Below, in pieces: positions 39,737 through 48,480 of a stretch of 64,000 nucleotides of DNA. The DNA is from Streptomyces sp. NBC_00554 (GTDB lineage: Bacteria; Actinomycetota; Actinomycetes; Streptomycetales; Streptomycetaceae), in the NCBI RefSeq assembly GCF_041431135.1, contig NZ_CP107799.1:2294001-2358000 (forward strand). Reading direction: 5' to 3'. A program made the position numbers and the translations under genes. The stretch's first letter is position 1; the number at the start of each line of letters is the position of its first letter. A model generated the notes under the pieces. That model saw only the letters and a list, made by a program, of their open reading frames with translations. It ran no database searches and was not told where the DNA came from.

Positions 39737-40040
39737 GGCCCCACGGCACGGCACCCGCCTGAAGCCGCTCAGGCCTGGTGACACCACCAGGCACCGCGCC
39801 TCCGTGCGGTCTGGATGCGGTCCGGACGCGGTCTGGACGCGGTCTGGACGCGGTCTGGACGCAATTCGAATGCACTCCGGATGTGCAAGTTCACCTTGCG
39901 TTCCGCGAAGGGTGAGCCTTGGCCGCGCGGCGGTACCGTCAGCCGCCGTCGCACAGCTTCCGGCTCGCGTTACCGGACGGCAGGCATCCGGGCAGTCGCG
40001 AATCGAGCCGCTTCCGCCCGCCACGAAGGACGGTCCTCCC
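39737..40040. promoter_or_regulatory. intergenic region upstream of the sugar-binding lipoprotein
   Basis: 304 bp without a gene. A run of 11-bp repeats occupies 39806-39882. The rest shows no clear promoter; CAAGTTCACCTTGCG at 39886-39900 is a weak dyad. GAAGGACGG near 40025 serves as the ribosome site of the lipoprotein gene. Confidence 0.5.
39806..39882. repeat. seven 11-bp direct repeats upstream of the sugar-binding lipoprotein gene
   Basis: GCGGTCTGGAC repeats at 39806, 39817, 39828, 39839 and 39850 with one or two changes, continuing as GCAATTCGAAT (39861) and GCACTCCGGAT (39872). The period of 11 bp is about one helical turn, so each unit faces the same side of the DNA. It ends ~160 bp before the ATG at 40041. 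Confidence 0.9.
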
Positions 40041-41006
40041 ATGCCTCTGTCCACCCGGCCCCGAAGAGCGCTGGCCGCATCGGTCGTCGGCACCACCCTG
40101 GTGCTGAGCGGCTGCGGAGCGCAGTCGCAGTCCCGCACCGCTTCCGGCCCGCTCACCATCGGGTTCGTGAACGGTTCCGACACCGCGTTCCACACCTGCC
40201 TGCGCAAGGCCGTCGAAGAGGAGGCCACCGCCCAGCGCGTCACGCTCCACACGGCCAACTCCCGCCAGGACCCCGGCACCGAGCTGTCCAACATCCAGGG
40301 CATGATCGCGCGCGACGTCGACGCGGTCATCGTGCAGACCGTGAACGTCGACGCGCTCGAGGACGACATCGCGAAGGCCAAGCAGGCGGGCATACCCATC
40401 TTCCTGACCACCTTCGTCCCCGAGGACACGGCGAACCTCCTCGGGGCGGTCGTCGTCGACCTCAGGAAGGTCGGGGAGCTGGACGCCGACTGGGTCGCCA
40501 GGGACGCAGCAGGACGGCAGGTGGAGGTCGGCGTCATCGCCGGAGCACCGGGAGCCGCCTCCGACCTGCTCACCTCCGGCTTCAGCGAACGGCTGCCGGC
40601 CAACGCCGAGGTGGTGGCGACGGCGCCCGGCATGTTCGACGCCGCCAAGGCACAGGGTGTCGCCGCGAACATGATCGAGGCGCATCCGGACCTGCGGTAC
40701 GCGTTCGTCGCCAACGAGGAGATGGCCTTCGGCGTCCGCAAGGCCTTCGACGCGGCGGGCGCCGAGGACGTCAGGATCGTGACGGTCAACGGCACCGACG
40801 AGGGCCTGGCCGCGCTCAAGGACGGCCGCTTCTCCGCCACGGTCACCAACTCGGCGATGCGTATCGGTGAGCTGGCGGTGGAGAACACCGTGGACCTGCT
40901 CCGTAAGTACAAGGAGGTCGAGAAGATCACCGAGCTGCCCATCCGCCTCATCACCGAGGACAACACGGAACTGGCCCCGATGTACTGCCCGTCGAACGAC
41001 TACTGA
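40041..41006 (+). CDS. sugar-binding lipoprotein (type 1 periplasmic-binding, RbsB-like)
   Basis: 321 residues. An N-terminal lipoprotein signal with lipobox LSGC (LVLSGCGAQSQS) anchors the protein to the outer face of the membrane. The binding fold shows FVNGSDTAFHTCLRKAV, IARDVDAVIVQTVN, KAGIPIFLT-type strands and RIVTVNGTDEGLAALKDGRFSATV, as in ribose/galactose binding proteins. No ABC permease or ATPase genes are adjacent, so it may be an orphan receptor or feed a distant transporter. It probably recognises a sugar or a related polar ligand. Confidence 0.9.
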   Translation: MPLSTRPRRALAASVVGTTLVLSGCGAQSQSRTASGPLTIGFVNGSDTAFHTCLRKAVEEEATAQRVTLHTANSRQDPGTELSNIQGMIARDVDAVIVQTVNVDALEDDIAKAKQAGIPIFLTTFVPEDTANLLGAVVVDLRKVGELDADWVARDAAGRQVEVGVIAGAPGAASDLLTSGFSERLPANAEVVATAPGMFDAAKAQGVAANMIEAHPDLRYAFVANEEMAFGVRKAFDAAGAEDVRIVTVNGTDEGLAALKDGRFSATVTNSAMRIGELAVENTVDLLRKYKEVEKITELPIRLITEDNTELAPMYCPSNDY

Positions 41007-41036
41007 GCGCCGGTCGCCCGGCGAACGGGCGGCCCC

Positions 41037-41090
41037 GGGGCCTTCACCGCCACGACGACGATGAAGGCCCCCTCCGATGAAGGCCCCCTC
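41037..41090. terminator. convergent terminator with repeated arm
   Basis: GGGGCCTTCA (41037-41046) pairs with TGAAGGCCCC (41062-41071), and the second arm is repeated directly downstream as GATGAAGGCCCCCTC (41076-41090). It lies between the stop of the lipoprotein gene (+) and the stop of the pectate-lyase gene (-) and would serve both. Confidence 0.55.
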
Positions 41091-41111
41091 ACGCACACCG
41101 ACCGGAGTGGC

Positions 41112-42489
41112 TCACGAGTAGGTGATGCCCGAAGCGCTGTAGCGGCAGTACGTGCCGTCCGGCCCGCTGCCGAGCGAAGGCGGTTCGGCACCGGTGGAGT
41201 TGCCCTGGAAGCGCTCGCACACGGTGATCTTCTTGCTGCTGTCGCCCACGATGGTCACACCCGAAATCGTGGCCGTGTCACCGTAGTTGGAGTTGATGCC
41301 GGCCAGTACCTTGCCGGGGCTGGTCGCCTTGACGTTGCTGATCACGACATGGCGTTCGTACTGGGTCTTGCAGTTGCCGCACGAGCGGTAGAGCTTGCCG
41401 AAGTCGGCGACCTGGAAGTTCTTGATGGTCAGCGTGCCGGCGCCGTTGTGCTGGAAGACCTTGTCGTCCGCGCCCTTCGCACCGCCTCCGTCGACGAGGT
41501 AGGTGGCCGAGGCCGACTTCCCCTTGAAGGTGGCCGCATCCTCGCCGACGTCCTCCCACCACACGTTCTGCAGGGTGCAACTGCCCAGGCAGTGCACGCC
41601 GTCAGCGGCCGGTGCACCCAGGACGACGTTCTTCAGCACGGCACCGTCGGCAAGCTCGAACAGCGGCCCCTGGTCCTCGTCCTGGCCGGCGCTGCCGAGG
41701 TCGCCGGAACCGTAGAAGCGCGCCAGGCCTCCGTCGTAGGTGCCGGAGACCGCGATGGTGGCGGTCACCGCCTTGCCGCCGGTGACGGTGGGCCAGGCGC
41801 CGAGCGTGGTACTGCCGGAGGAGGAACTCGCCGACGCGGTGGCGGACTTGGTCGCGGAGACCGACGCCGAAGCCGAAACCGCGGGCGACTTCGACGCGGA
41901 GGACGATGACGTCGCCGACGGTGAGGCGGTCGGGGACGCGGTGCGCGACGCCGATGCGGAGGCGGAGGCGGAGGGCGTCGGTGAGGAGGAGGCGTCCGCG
42001 GCCTCCAGGGTCCAGCTCTTGCCGCTCGCCTTGTCACAGGAGTTCTGCTGCGCCAACTGGCCCTTGAGGTTGAGGCACTTGGCGCTGGCGACGTTGACGA
42101 GGTGGAACGCCGACCCCAGTTCGGTCAGCTTCCACACCTGCGAGTCGCCGCCGTCGCAGTCCTGCTGCTGCACGGCCTTGCCGGCCGACGTCGAGGCGCC
42201 CTTGACCCCGACACACAGTCCACCGGACGCGGTCGTGACGGTGAACCCACCGTCGGAGTCGGCGAGTTGCCAGGTCTGCGCGGCGCCGCCCGCACACTCC
42301 GCGGCCGCCAGCTGCGCGCCGCTCGACGGCGCCGTCAGGCAGGTACCGTCGGCGCCGTTGACGATCCGGTACGTCCCCGGTGGTGATGGCGCCACCGGTC
42401 AGCGCCGTGGCCAGGGCCGCGACCAGGACACTCCGCCGGCGGTTGTTTCTCCTGCGCCGCGACCGGCGCGGTTTCGCTCTCTCGCTCAC
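41112..42489 (-). pseudogene. ricin-B lectin plus PL3 pectate lyase, frameshifted between signal peptide and lectin domain
   Basis: The signal peptide, SERAKPRRSRRRRNNRRR then SVLVAALATALTGGA, begins at an ATG at 42489. The lectin and enzyme parts (PGTYRIVNGADGTCLTAP onward) lie in the frame shifted by one. The break is near 42395-42400. Downstream there are three QxW-type lectin repeats (AAQTWQL, DSQVWKL, SGKSWTL), a Ser/Ala/Thr linker and an intact PL3 domain (NVWWEDVGEDAATFKG, DKVFQHNGAGT, DFGKLYRSCGNC). No protein with both signal and enzyme can be read from this sequence unless it is a sequencing error. A secreted pectate lyase is the ancestral function. Confidence 0.75.
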
Positions 42490-42621
42490 GTCGTCACTCT
42501 CGTTCGGAAGTTCGGGCTGCCCGTGAGTGGTCGCCGGCCGCGCAAGGGTTGCCGCGAATCCGGAACGTCTTCGCGCACCCCGCCGCGAGAGAGGAACGGC
42601 AGGGCGGTCGCAGCCGGGCCG

Positions 42622-43584
42622 CTACCGGGGACGCGGCGGCGACGAGCCCCGGTTGTGCGTACGCCGACCGGTGTCGGCCGGTGCCTCGAAGTAGGAGTCG
42701 GGCTGACCGGACCAGCGGGCCGGGGCGCGGTACGGGGCACCGGACGGCGTACGGGAAGGGGAGCCGGACGGCGTCCGGGACGGGGCACTGGACGGCGTAC
42801 GGGAAGGCGCGCCGGACGGGCCCCGGCGCGCGGCAGGACCGCTCCAGTCCCCGTCGCCCAGGACCAGCAGCGGGTCGAACATCACCACCACGCCCGCCAG
42901 CACCAGGAAGATGACCGGGCCGATCAGCATGGGGAGCAGGAGCGAGTAGGCGGACCCGCCGGCCCAGGAGCCGCCCTTGCTGTGGAGGTGCACGCTGACG
43001 GCCGCCATGCCCGTGTAGTGCATGCCGGTCACGGCGATACCCATGATGAGGCTGGCTCCCAGGCTGGCCAGGAAGCCGCGGATCGTGACCGCCGCCCAGA
43101 GCGCGGCGGTCGCGGCGACGATGGCGATCGCCACGGACAGCCCGACGGTGACCGCGTCGTACCGCAGACTCCCGTTCAGGCGTATGGCCGCCATACCGAC
43201 GTAGTGCATGACCGCGACGCCAAGACCGGTGAACGTCCCCGCAGCGAGCAGGGCCTTCGTGCTCGCGCCGTAGCGGCCGACCGCGAAGACACCGAGGCCG
43301 ACCACGAGTATCGCGACGCCGAGACTGAGAATCGTCAGGCCGACGTCATAGCGGAGGCGTGATTCCTCGACCTGGAAGCCGATCATGGCGATGAAGTGCA
43401 TCGTCCAGATGCCACACCCGATCGATGTGGCTCCGAGCGCGAGCCAACCGGGCTTCCACGACTGCTCGTTGCGCAGGGACCTGGTGATACAGCGCAGCCC
43501 GAGCGCCGCCCCCAGACATGCCATGACGTAGGCGGTCACCGGTGTGACCAGGCCGTAACTGAATCCGTCAACTGTGCCCTGCAT
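42622..43584 (-). CDS. MHYT-domain integral membrane sensor
   Basis: 320 residues from MQGTVDGFSYGLVTPV. Seven transmembrane helices carry the three MHYT repeats: WTMHFIAM, AVMHYVGMAAI and TGMHYTGMAAV. These are proposed to bind copper and sense oxygen, CO or NO. No output domain (GGDEF, EAL) is attached. Instead the C-terminal ~65 residues are a Pro/Ser/Thr/Arg-rich tail with SGAPSRTP-type octads repeated four times. A role as a sensor lacking a catalytic output, or an adaptor, is inferred. Confidence 0.88.
   Translation of the reverse strand: MQGTVDGFSYGLVTPVTAYVMACLGAALGLRCITRSLRNEQSWKPGWLALGATSIGCGIWTMHFIAMIGFQVEESRLRYDVGLTILSLGVAILVVGLGVFAVGRYGASTKALLAAGTFTGLGVAVMHYVGMAAIRLNGSLRYDAVTVGLSVAIAIVAATAALWAAVTIRGFLASLGASLIMGIAVTGMHYTGMAAVSVHLHSKGGSWAGGSAYSLLLPMLIGPVIFLVLAGVVVMFDPLLVLGDGDWSGPAARRGPSGAPSRTPSSAPSRTPSGSPSRTPSGAPYRAPARWSGQPDSYFEAPADTGRRTHNRGSSPPRPR
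42727..42822. repeat. 24-bp coding repeats in the MHYT protein tail
   Basis: Four near copies of a 24-bp unit encode SGAPSRTP, SSAPSRTP, SGSPSRTP and SGAPYRAP. Repeats such as GACGGCGTACGGGAA recur in the DNA. The array is in frame, so copy-number change would lengthen the tail without a frameshift. Confidence 0.75.
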
Positions 43585-43710
43585 ATGCCAACATCCCCCC
43601 GGAATACGGCCGTTGTGGGGGACATGTGTACGTGCCATGACCGCATGGAGCAAGTCATTCCGGCCGATTGGCCATTAACTTCTTGTCACAACCACATCAA
43701 CCACATCAAA

Positions 43711-43740
43711 GGGACCGGCGCGAACGTTCGCGCCGGTCCC
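43711..43740 (-). terminator. msrB terminator: perfect 30-bp palindrome
   Basis: Two perfect 15-bp arms meet at AACGTT with no unpaired loop base. It lies 39 bp beyond the msrB stop, and in the msrB transcript it is followed by UUUGAUG. A strong intrinsic terminator is inferred. It also lies upstream of the MHYT gene start (43584). Confidence 0.8.
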
Positions 43741-43779
43741 GGAGGGCATGATCAGAATGCGGCCGAAGCGACCACGGAA

Positions 43780-44199
43780 TTACGGTCGGGCGTCAGGCGC
43801 GTCAGGCGCCAACCGCAGCGAAATGCTGTTGATGCAGTACCGCTGATCGGTCGGGGTCGCATACCCCTCCCCCTCGAACACGTGCCCAAGATGCGACCCG
43901 CATCGAGCACACCGCACCTCCGTGCGCACCATTCCGAGCGAGCTGTCCTGGATCAGCTCGACGGCGTCGGTGTCCTTGGGGTCGAAGAAGGACGGCCAGC
44001 CGCAGTGCGACTCGAACTTCTCGCCGGAGGTGAAGAGCTCGGCGCCGCAGGCACGACAGGAGTAGACGCCGGTCGTCTTGGTGTCGGTGTACTCACCGGT
44101 GAACGCCGGCTCCGTGCCCGCCTTGCGCAGCACCTTGTACTCGGCAGGGGTCAGCTCGGCGCGCCACTGCTCGTCCGGCTTCTCGATGTCGTACGACAT
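43780..44199 (-). CDS. msrB: peptide-methionine (R)-S-oxide reductase
   Basis: 139 residues from ATG at 44199. Zinc ligands are in SCRACGAEL and RCARCGSHLGH, the substrate region in HCGWPSFFDP, and the catalytic Cys in RYCINSISL. It repairs the R epimer of methionine sulfoxide in proteins. Length is normal for stand-alone MsrB. It sits 28 bp downstream of murC on the same strand and may be cotranscribed with it. Confidence 0.96.
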   Translation of the reverse strand: MSYDIEKPDEQWRAELTPAEYKVLRKAGTEPAFTGEYTDTKTTGVYSCRACGAELFTSGEKFESHCGWPSFFDPKDTDAVELIQDSSLGMVRTEVRCARCGSHLGHVFEGEGYATPTDQRYCINSISLRLAPDAPDARP

Positions 44200-44227
44200 G
44201 TTGCTCAACCCCTCACAGACGGTACGG

Positions 44228-45613
44228 CTACTTCGACAGGCGGGTCAGGATCTCCGGACCGAGGTCCGTGACGTCGCCCGCGCCCATGGTGAGAACGAGA
44301 TCACCGGGCTTCGTCATTCCCGCGATCGCCGCCGGCACCTCCGCCTTGTCGTGGACCGGCGTCACATCCGCGCCCGCGGCCCGCGCCGCCTCGATGATCA
44401 GCTCGCTGGTGACGCCCGGGATCGGGTCCTCGCGGGCCGGGTAGATGTCCAGGACGACCGAGGCGTCCGCCAGGGACAGGGCCTCGCCCATCTCCTTGCC
44501 CAGTTCCTGGGTCCGGGAGAACAGGTGCGGCTGGAAGACGACCAGGATGCGGCCGGAGGCACCCGCGCGCATCGCCTCCAGGTCCGCCGTCATCTCGGTC
44601 GGGTGGTGCGCGTACGAGTCGACGACCTGGACGCCGGCCTCCTCGCCCTTGAGCTGGAGGCGGCGCTTCACGCCCGTGTAGGAGGCGAGCGCGGGGGCCA
44701 GCTCGGCGGCCGGGACACCGAGTGCCACGCCGGCGGCCAGCGCCGCGACCGCGTTGTGCGCGTAGTGGCGGCCGGGGACGGAGACGGTGAAGGTGAGCTG
44801 TGCGCCGTCCAGCTCGACGGTGACCTCGCTCTTGAGGCCGTGGGGAACGACGGACAGCACACGTACGTCCGCATCCGCCGACTCGCCGTATGTCACCACG
44901 CGTACGCGGCCCGGCAGCCGCCGCGTCAGCTCGCGCGCGCCCTCGTTGTCCGCCGAGATCACCAGCGTGCCGCCCTCGGTGACACGGTCCACGAACGTCT
45001 CGAAGGACTCGTAGATCTCGTCCATGGACGCGTAGTTGGCGTGGTGGTCCAGCTCCGCGTTGAGGATGATCGCCACCTCGGGCGCGTACTTGTGGAAGCT
45101 GCGGTCCGACTCGTCGGCCTCGGCGACGAAGATCTCACCCTCGCCGTGCAGGGCGTTGGAACCGGGAGCGTCGAGGTCGCCGCCGATCGCGTACGAGGGC
45201 TTCAGCCCCAGCGTCGAGAGCGACACGGCCAGCATCGAGGTCGTCGTCGTCTTGCCGTGGGTCCCCGCGACCGCGATCGGGCGCAGGCCGTCCATCAGGC
45301 GGGCAAGGGCGTCCGAACGGTGGACCACCGGAATGCCGAGCTCCGCGGCACGGGCCAGCTCCGGGTTGTCCGCGCGGATCGCGGAGGAGACGACGACGCA
45401 GGTGGCGTCGGCGGCGAGATGGCCGGCCGCGTGCCCGATGTGCACCGTCGCACCCAGCGCGCGCAGCGCCTCGGCGGTCGCGGACTCCTTCGCGTCACTC
45501 CCCGCCACCGCGGCACCCCGCTGCGCGAGGATCTTCGCGATGCCCGACATCCCGGCGCCGCCGATACCAATGAAGTGCGGTCGGTCCATGGCGGTAGGAA
45601 GGCCGGGTGCCAT
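44228..45613 (-). CDS. murC: UDP-N-acetylmuramate-L-alanine ligase
   Basis: 461 residues. Mur-ligase features: N-terminal FIGIGGAGMSGIAKIL, ATP loop GTHGKTTTT (117-125), central EADESDRSF and HHANY blocks, and a C-terminal domain with DSYAHHPTEM and VFQPHLFSRT. It adds L-alanine to UDP-MurNAc, the first step of the peptidoglycan peptide. It is not in a dcw cluster here; in Streptomyces murC lies apart. ATG at 45613 chosen for the conserved N-terminus. Followed by msrB. Confidence 0.97.
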   Translation of the reverse strand: MAPGLPTAMDRPHFIGIGGAGMSGIAKILAQRGAAVAGSDAKESATAEALRALGATVHIGHAAGHLAADATCVVVSSAIRADNPELARAAELGIPVVHRSDALARLMDGLRPIAVAGTHGKTTTTSMLAVSLSTLGLKPSYAIGGDLDAPGSNALHGEGEIFVAEADESDRSFHKYAPEVAIILNAELDHHANYASMDEIYESFETFVDRVTEGGTLVISADNEGARELTRRLPGRVRVVTYGESADADVRVLSVVPHGLKSEVTVELDGAQLTFTVSVPGRHYAHNAVAALAAGVALGVPAAELAPALASYTGVKRRLQLKGEEAGVQVVDSYAHHPTEMTADLEAMRAGASGRILVVFQPHLFSRTQELGKEMGEALSLADASVVLDIYPAREDPIPGVTSELIIEAARAAGADVTPVHDKAEVPAAIAGMTKPGDLVLTMGAGDVTDLGPEILTRLSK

Positions 45614-45689
45614 GCGTGTTTCTCCCAAGATCCGGTACGACGATGAGCCCCCAGCCTATTCCGTACAACGCTGGGCACCTGTCAAGGGG

Positions 45690-45760
45690 CGCCGGCGAAG
45701 ACGCCGGTTAGGGGCGCGGGGAACTGCGCGACCAGCCACGGCGCACCCGCACCCCGAAAC
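45690..45760. repeat. interspersed Streptomyces intergenic repeat
   Basis: The block starting TAGGGGCGCGGGGAACTGCG at 45709 and running through GACCAGCCACGGCGCACCCG is a sequence I recall as very common between genes in Streptomyces genomes; this is not checked here. It is preceded by the hairpin CCGGCGAAGACGCCGG, which may terminate the gene at 45807-46280. Confidence 0.6.
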
Positions 45761-45806
45761 GCACCGAACCCCCACGGCGCCCCCGGCCAAGCCCAGCGGC
45801 ATGCGG

Positions 45807-46280
45807 CTACGCCTTGCTGTGCGAGAACAGCTTCAGCACCGGCACCCCCACCTTGTGCCGAGCCCGAGACGCCCAGTCCCGGTGGAAGAACTCCTCCACA
45901 TAGTGGGGATCGGTCAGCACGATGACCTCATCCGCGTCGATCTCCTCGACCAGGCCCTTCAGCGCATCCAGCGGATGGTCCTCGATCAGCCGCCCCTCGG
46001 CCTGGTTCCCGGTCGCCCGCAGCGCCACCAGCGACACGTCGAGGGCCTGCTGCCCCTGACCGGCGGCGTCGTCGCCCTCGGGGGTCTCGTCCTCGTGAGC
46101 CGCCTCGTCCAGCTCGCCGAGCGCGACGTCGTCGATGGCCCTCAGCAGCCGGTCCGCCTGGTCACCCCGGGGCTGGAGCAGCACGTGGAAGGCGACGGAC
46201 TCGTCACCGTGCAAGGTGGTGACGAACTCCACGTCGTCGGACGTCAGGGCCTTCTCGATCATCAATACGCTTGTGAACAC
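45807..46280 (-). CDS. conserved protein of unknown function, universal-stress-like fold
   Basis: 157 residues from GTG at 46280. The C-terminal half (ADEVIVLTDPHYVEEFFHRDWASRARHKVGVPVLKLFSHSKA) resembles the Rossmann-like ends of universal stress proteins, while the middle is an acidic linker. Orthologues in Streptomyces are often misannotated as indole-3-glycerol phosphate synthase; no TIM-barrel motif is present. Located between murC and the RibD-like gene, all on the minus strand. Confidence 0.75.
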   Translation of the reverse strand: MFTSVLMIEKALTSDDVEFVTTLHGDESVAFHVLLQPRGDQADRLLRAIDDVALGELDEAAHEDETPEGDDAAGQGQQALDVSLVALRATGNQAEGRLIEDHPLDALKGLVEEIDADEVIVLTDPHYVEEFFHRDWASRARHKVGVPVLKLFSHSKA

Positions 46281-46413
46281 GACAGGCGCCCTTCTCCTCC
46301 GTGGGCCGTTCCCAGGCCCCTGCGGAAACCATCCTGCCCCGTAACCGCACGGGGTCTGCGAAATTCAGTGTGCCCCGCCGAAGAAAAACGGAACGGGGTA
46401 TTCCGCCGACTTG

Positions 46414-47208
46414 TCAGGACCGACGGTATCGGGCGTAGAGGAACCCGGCCTCTTCCAGCAAGGACGCCAGTTCGAACCGTTTCGGAACAGCGATCGACGG
46501 GCCTCCGGCGATGCGCTGCGCGTCTCCCGCGGTGAGCGTCGGGGAGACCGTGAGACAGAGCTCGTCGAGCACCCCGGCCGCGATCAGCTGGCCCAGCAGG
46601 CGCGGGCCGCCCTCGGTCAGCAGCCGGGTCATGCCGAGGTCGCCGAGCGCGCGTACGGCCCGGGCGGGGTCCACGCCCATGCCGTCCCCCGCGATCACCA
46701 CCCGCGCGCCCGCCTTCTCGGCGGCCGCGACCCGGTCCGGGGCCGCCCCGGCGCCGGTCAGGACCAGCGTGGGCACCTCGGGCGAGACGAAAAGCGGAAG
46801 CGAGAAGTCCAGGTCGAGACTGGCGGTGACGATCGCGATCGCGGGCGCCGTGCTCTGCCCTGCCGCCTCCCTCCGCTCCACGAAGGCCTCACGCGCGCGT
46901 GCCGGACGGTAACCCTCCTGGCGTACCGTTTCCGCACCCACCAGGACGACGTCGGCCAGTGCACGCAGCACTCCGAAGATCCGCATGTCGGTGGCGCCGG
47001 AGATGGCCTGGGACCGCCCGTCGTGCTGGGCGGCGCCGTCCAGCGTCGACACCATGTTGGCGCGCAGCCAGGGCTCACGGGCCTCGGGGTAGGCGTACGC
47101 CTCCGCCAGCTCGTCGAGCTCCCACTCCCGGTCCGTCACATCCGCATCCGGTGCCCCGCCGGAGGCCTGGGCTGCTGTTTCGTAGGTCACAGGGAACAGG
47201 CGTCGCAT
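46414..47208 (-). CDS. RibD C-terminal-like pyrimidine reductase family protein
   Basis: 264 residues starting MRRLFPVTYETA. Dihydrofolate-reductase-like RibD_C fold: RANMVSTLDGAAQ, DVVLVGAETVRQEGYRPAR and MTRLLTEGGPRLLGQLIAAGVLDELCLTVSP. There is no RibD deaminase domain and no riboflavin gene nearby, so it could be a stand-alone reductase of another pathway. It faces zapE head to head with 37 bp between start codons, so the promoters must overlap. Confidence 0.85.
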   Translation of the reverse strand: MRRLFPVTYETAAQASGGAPDADVTDREWELDELAEAYAYPEAREPWLRANMVSTLDGAAQHDGRSQAISGATDMRIFGVLRALADVVLVGAETVRQEGYRPARAREAFVERREAAGQSTAPAIAIVTASLDLDFSLPLFVSPEVPTLVLTGAGAAPDRVAAAEKAGARVVIAGDGMGVDPARAVRALGDLGMTRLLTEGGPRLLGQLIAAGVLDELCLTVSPTLTAGDAQRIAGGPSIAVPKRFELASLLEEAGFLYARYRRS

Positions 47209-47245
47209 GACGTGCAGTGTGGCACGGCCCTTAGAGTGGGGAACC

Positions 47246-48346
47246 GTGTCGACCTCCACCACCTCCGCCGGGTTCGGTCCGATAGCCGAAGCGACCCCGC
47301 TGTCCCTGTGCGCCCGCGAGCCGCACGTCCCCGCGGACCGGCTCGTCGCCGAGATGGTGCCGCCGCCGCGCTTCGACTCGGTCCGCTTCGCCACGTACAT
47401 CCCGGACCCGAACCAGCCGAGCCAGCCCGAGGCCGTACGGGTCCTCAGCGGCTTCGCGGCCGGTCTGGGCGGGGCACACGCCGCGGGCTCGGGCAGGCGC
47501 AGGCTGTTCGGCTTCGGGAAGGCCGCCAAACAGGCCCCCGCAGGCCCGCGCGGCGTCTATCTGGACGGCGGCTACGGCGTCGGCAAGACCCACCTGCTGG
47601 CCTCCCTGTGGCACGCGACCCCCGCCGAGCCCGAGCTCAAGGCCTTCGGCACGTTCGTGGAGCTCACCAACCTGGTCGGCGCGCTCGGCTTCCAGAAGAC
47701 CGTGCAGACGCTGAGCGGCCACCGGCTGCTGTGCATAGACGAGTTCGAGCTCGACGACCCCGGCGACACCGTCCTCGTCTCCACCCTGCTCGGCAAGCTG
47801 GTCGACGCGGGCGTGGCGCTCGCGGCCACCTCGAACACACTGCCGGGCAAGCTCGGCGAGGGCCGGTTCGCGTCCGCCGACTTCCTGCGCGAGATTCAGG
47901 GTCTGTCTGCGCACTTCCGTCCGCTGCGGATCGACGGCGAGGACTACCGCCACCGCGGGCTGCCCGAGGCCCCGGCGCCGTTCTCCGACGAGCAGGTCAC
48001 CAAGGCGGCGTACGCCACCGAAGGCGCGTCCCTCGACGACTTCCCGCACCTGCTCGACCACCTCGCGCGCGTCCACCCGAGCCGCTACGGCGCTCTGACC
48101 GACGGCCTCAAGGCCGTCTGCCTCACCGACGTCCAGCCGATACCGGACCAGTCGACGGCGCTGCGTCTCGTGGTGCTCGCGGACCGGCTGTACGACCGCG
48201 AGGTGCCGGTGCTCGCCGCCGGAATGCCTTTCGACAAGCTGTTCAGCGAGGAGATGCTGAACGGCGGCTACCGCAAGAAGTACTTCCGCGCGATCTCCCG
48301 GCTCACCGCGCTGGCACGGGATGCCAAGGGGCTCGTGAAGGACTGA
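47246..48346 (+). CDS. zapE: cell division ATPase ZapE (AFG1-like)
   Basis: 366 residues from GTG at 47246 with GTGGGGAA upstream. AAA-type ATPase: Walker A GGYGVGKTHLL, Walker B LLCIDEFELDDPGDT, and the family blocks ATSNTLPGKLGEGRF and FDSVRFATYIPDPNQP. E. coli ZapE associates with FtsZ at the septum; the role in Streptomyces is not settled. Length is typical. Confidence 0.9.
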   Translation: MSTSTTSAGFGPIAEATPLSLCAREPHVPADRLVAEMVPPPRFDSVRFATYIPDPNQPSQPEAVRVLSGFAAGLGGAHAAGSGRRRLFGFGKAAKQAPAGPRGVYLDGGYGVGKTHLLASLWHATPAEPELKAFGTFVELTNLVGALGFQKTVQTLSGHRLLCIDEFELDDPGDTVLVSTLLGKLVDAGVALAATSNTLPGKLGEGRFASADFLREIQGLSAHFRPLRIDGEDYRHRGLPEAPAPFSDEQVTKAAYATEGASLDDFPHLLDHLARVHPSRYGALTDGLKAVCLTDVQPIPDQSTALRLVVLADRLYDREVPVLAAGMPFDKLFSEEMLNGGYRKKYFRAISRLTALARDAKGLVKD

Positions 48347-48398
48347 TTCCCGCCACGCCCCCTCCTACTTTCGGGCTCTCTTCAGGGCGAAACGTAAA

Positions 48399-48429
48399 GT
48401 TAACCCTGCAAACAACTGGCCGCGTTAAC
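48399..48429 (+). promoter_or_regulatory. paired GTTAAC hexamers upstream of the secreted small protein
   Basis: GTTAAC occurs at 48399-48404 and 48424-48429 in an A+T-enriched stretch (CGTAAAGTTAACC and CCGCGTTAACGTAGATC) 52-82 bp upstream of the ATG at 48481. A promoter or operator is likely, but the elements are not assigned. Confidence 0.4.
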
Positions 48430-48480
48430 GTAGATCTTGACGCTGACTGTTGACGTGTGTGAGCAGCCGGGAGGGGGCCC

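Noticed and set aside
45807..46280. Indole-3-glycerol phosphate synthase annotation
   Set aside because: Only 157 residues and no TIM-barrel or TrpC motif is present; the name is a database carry-over.
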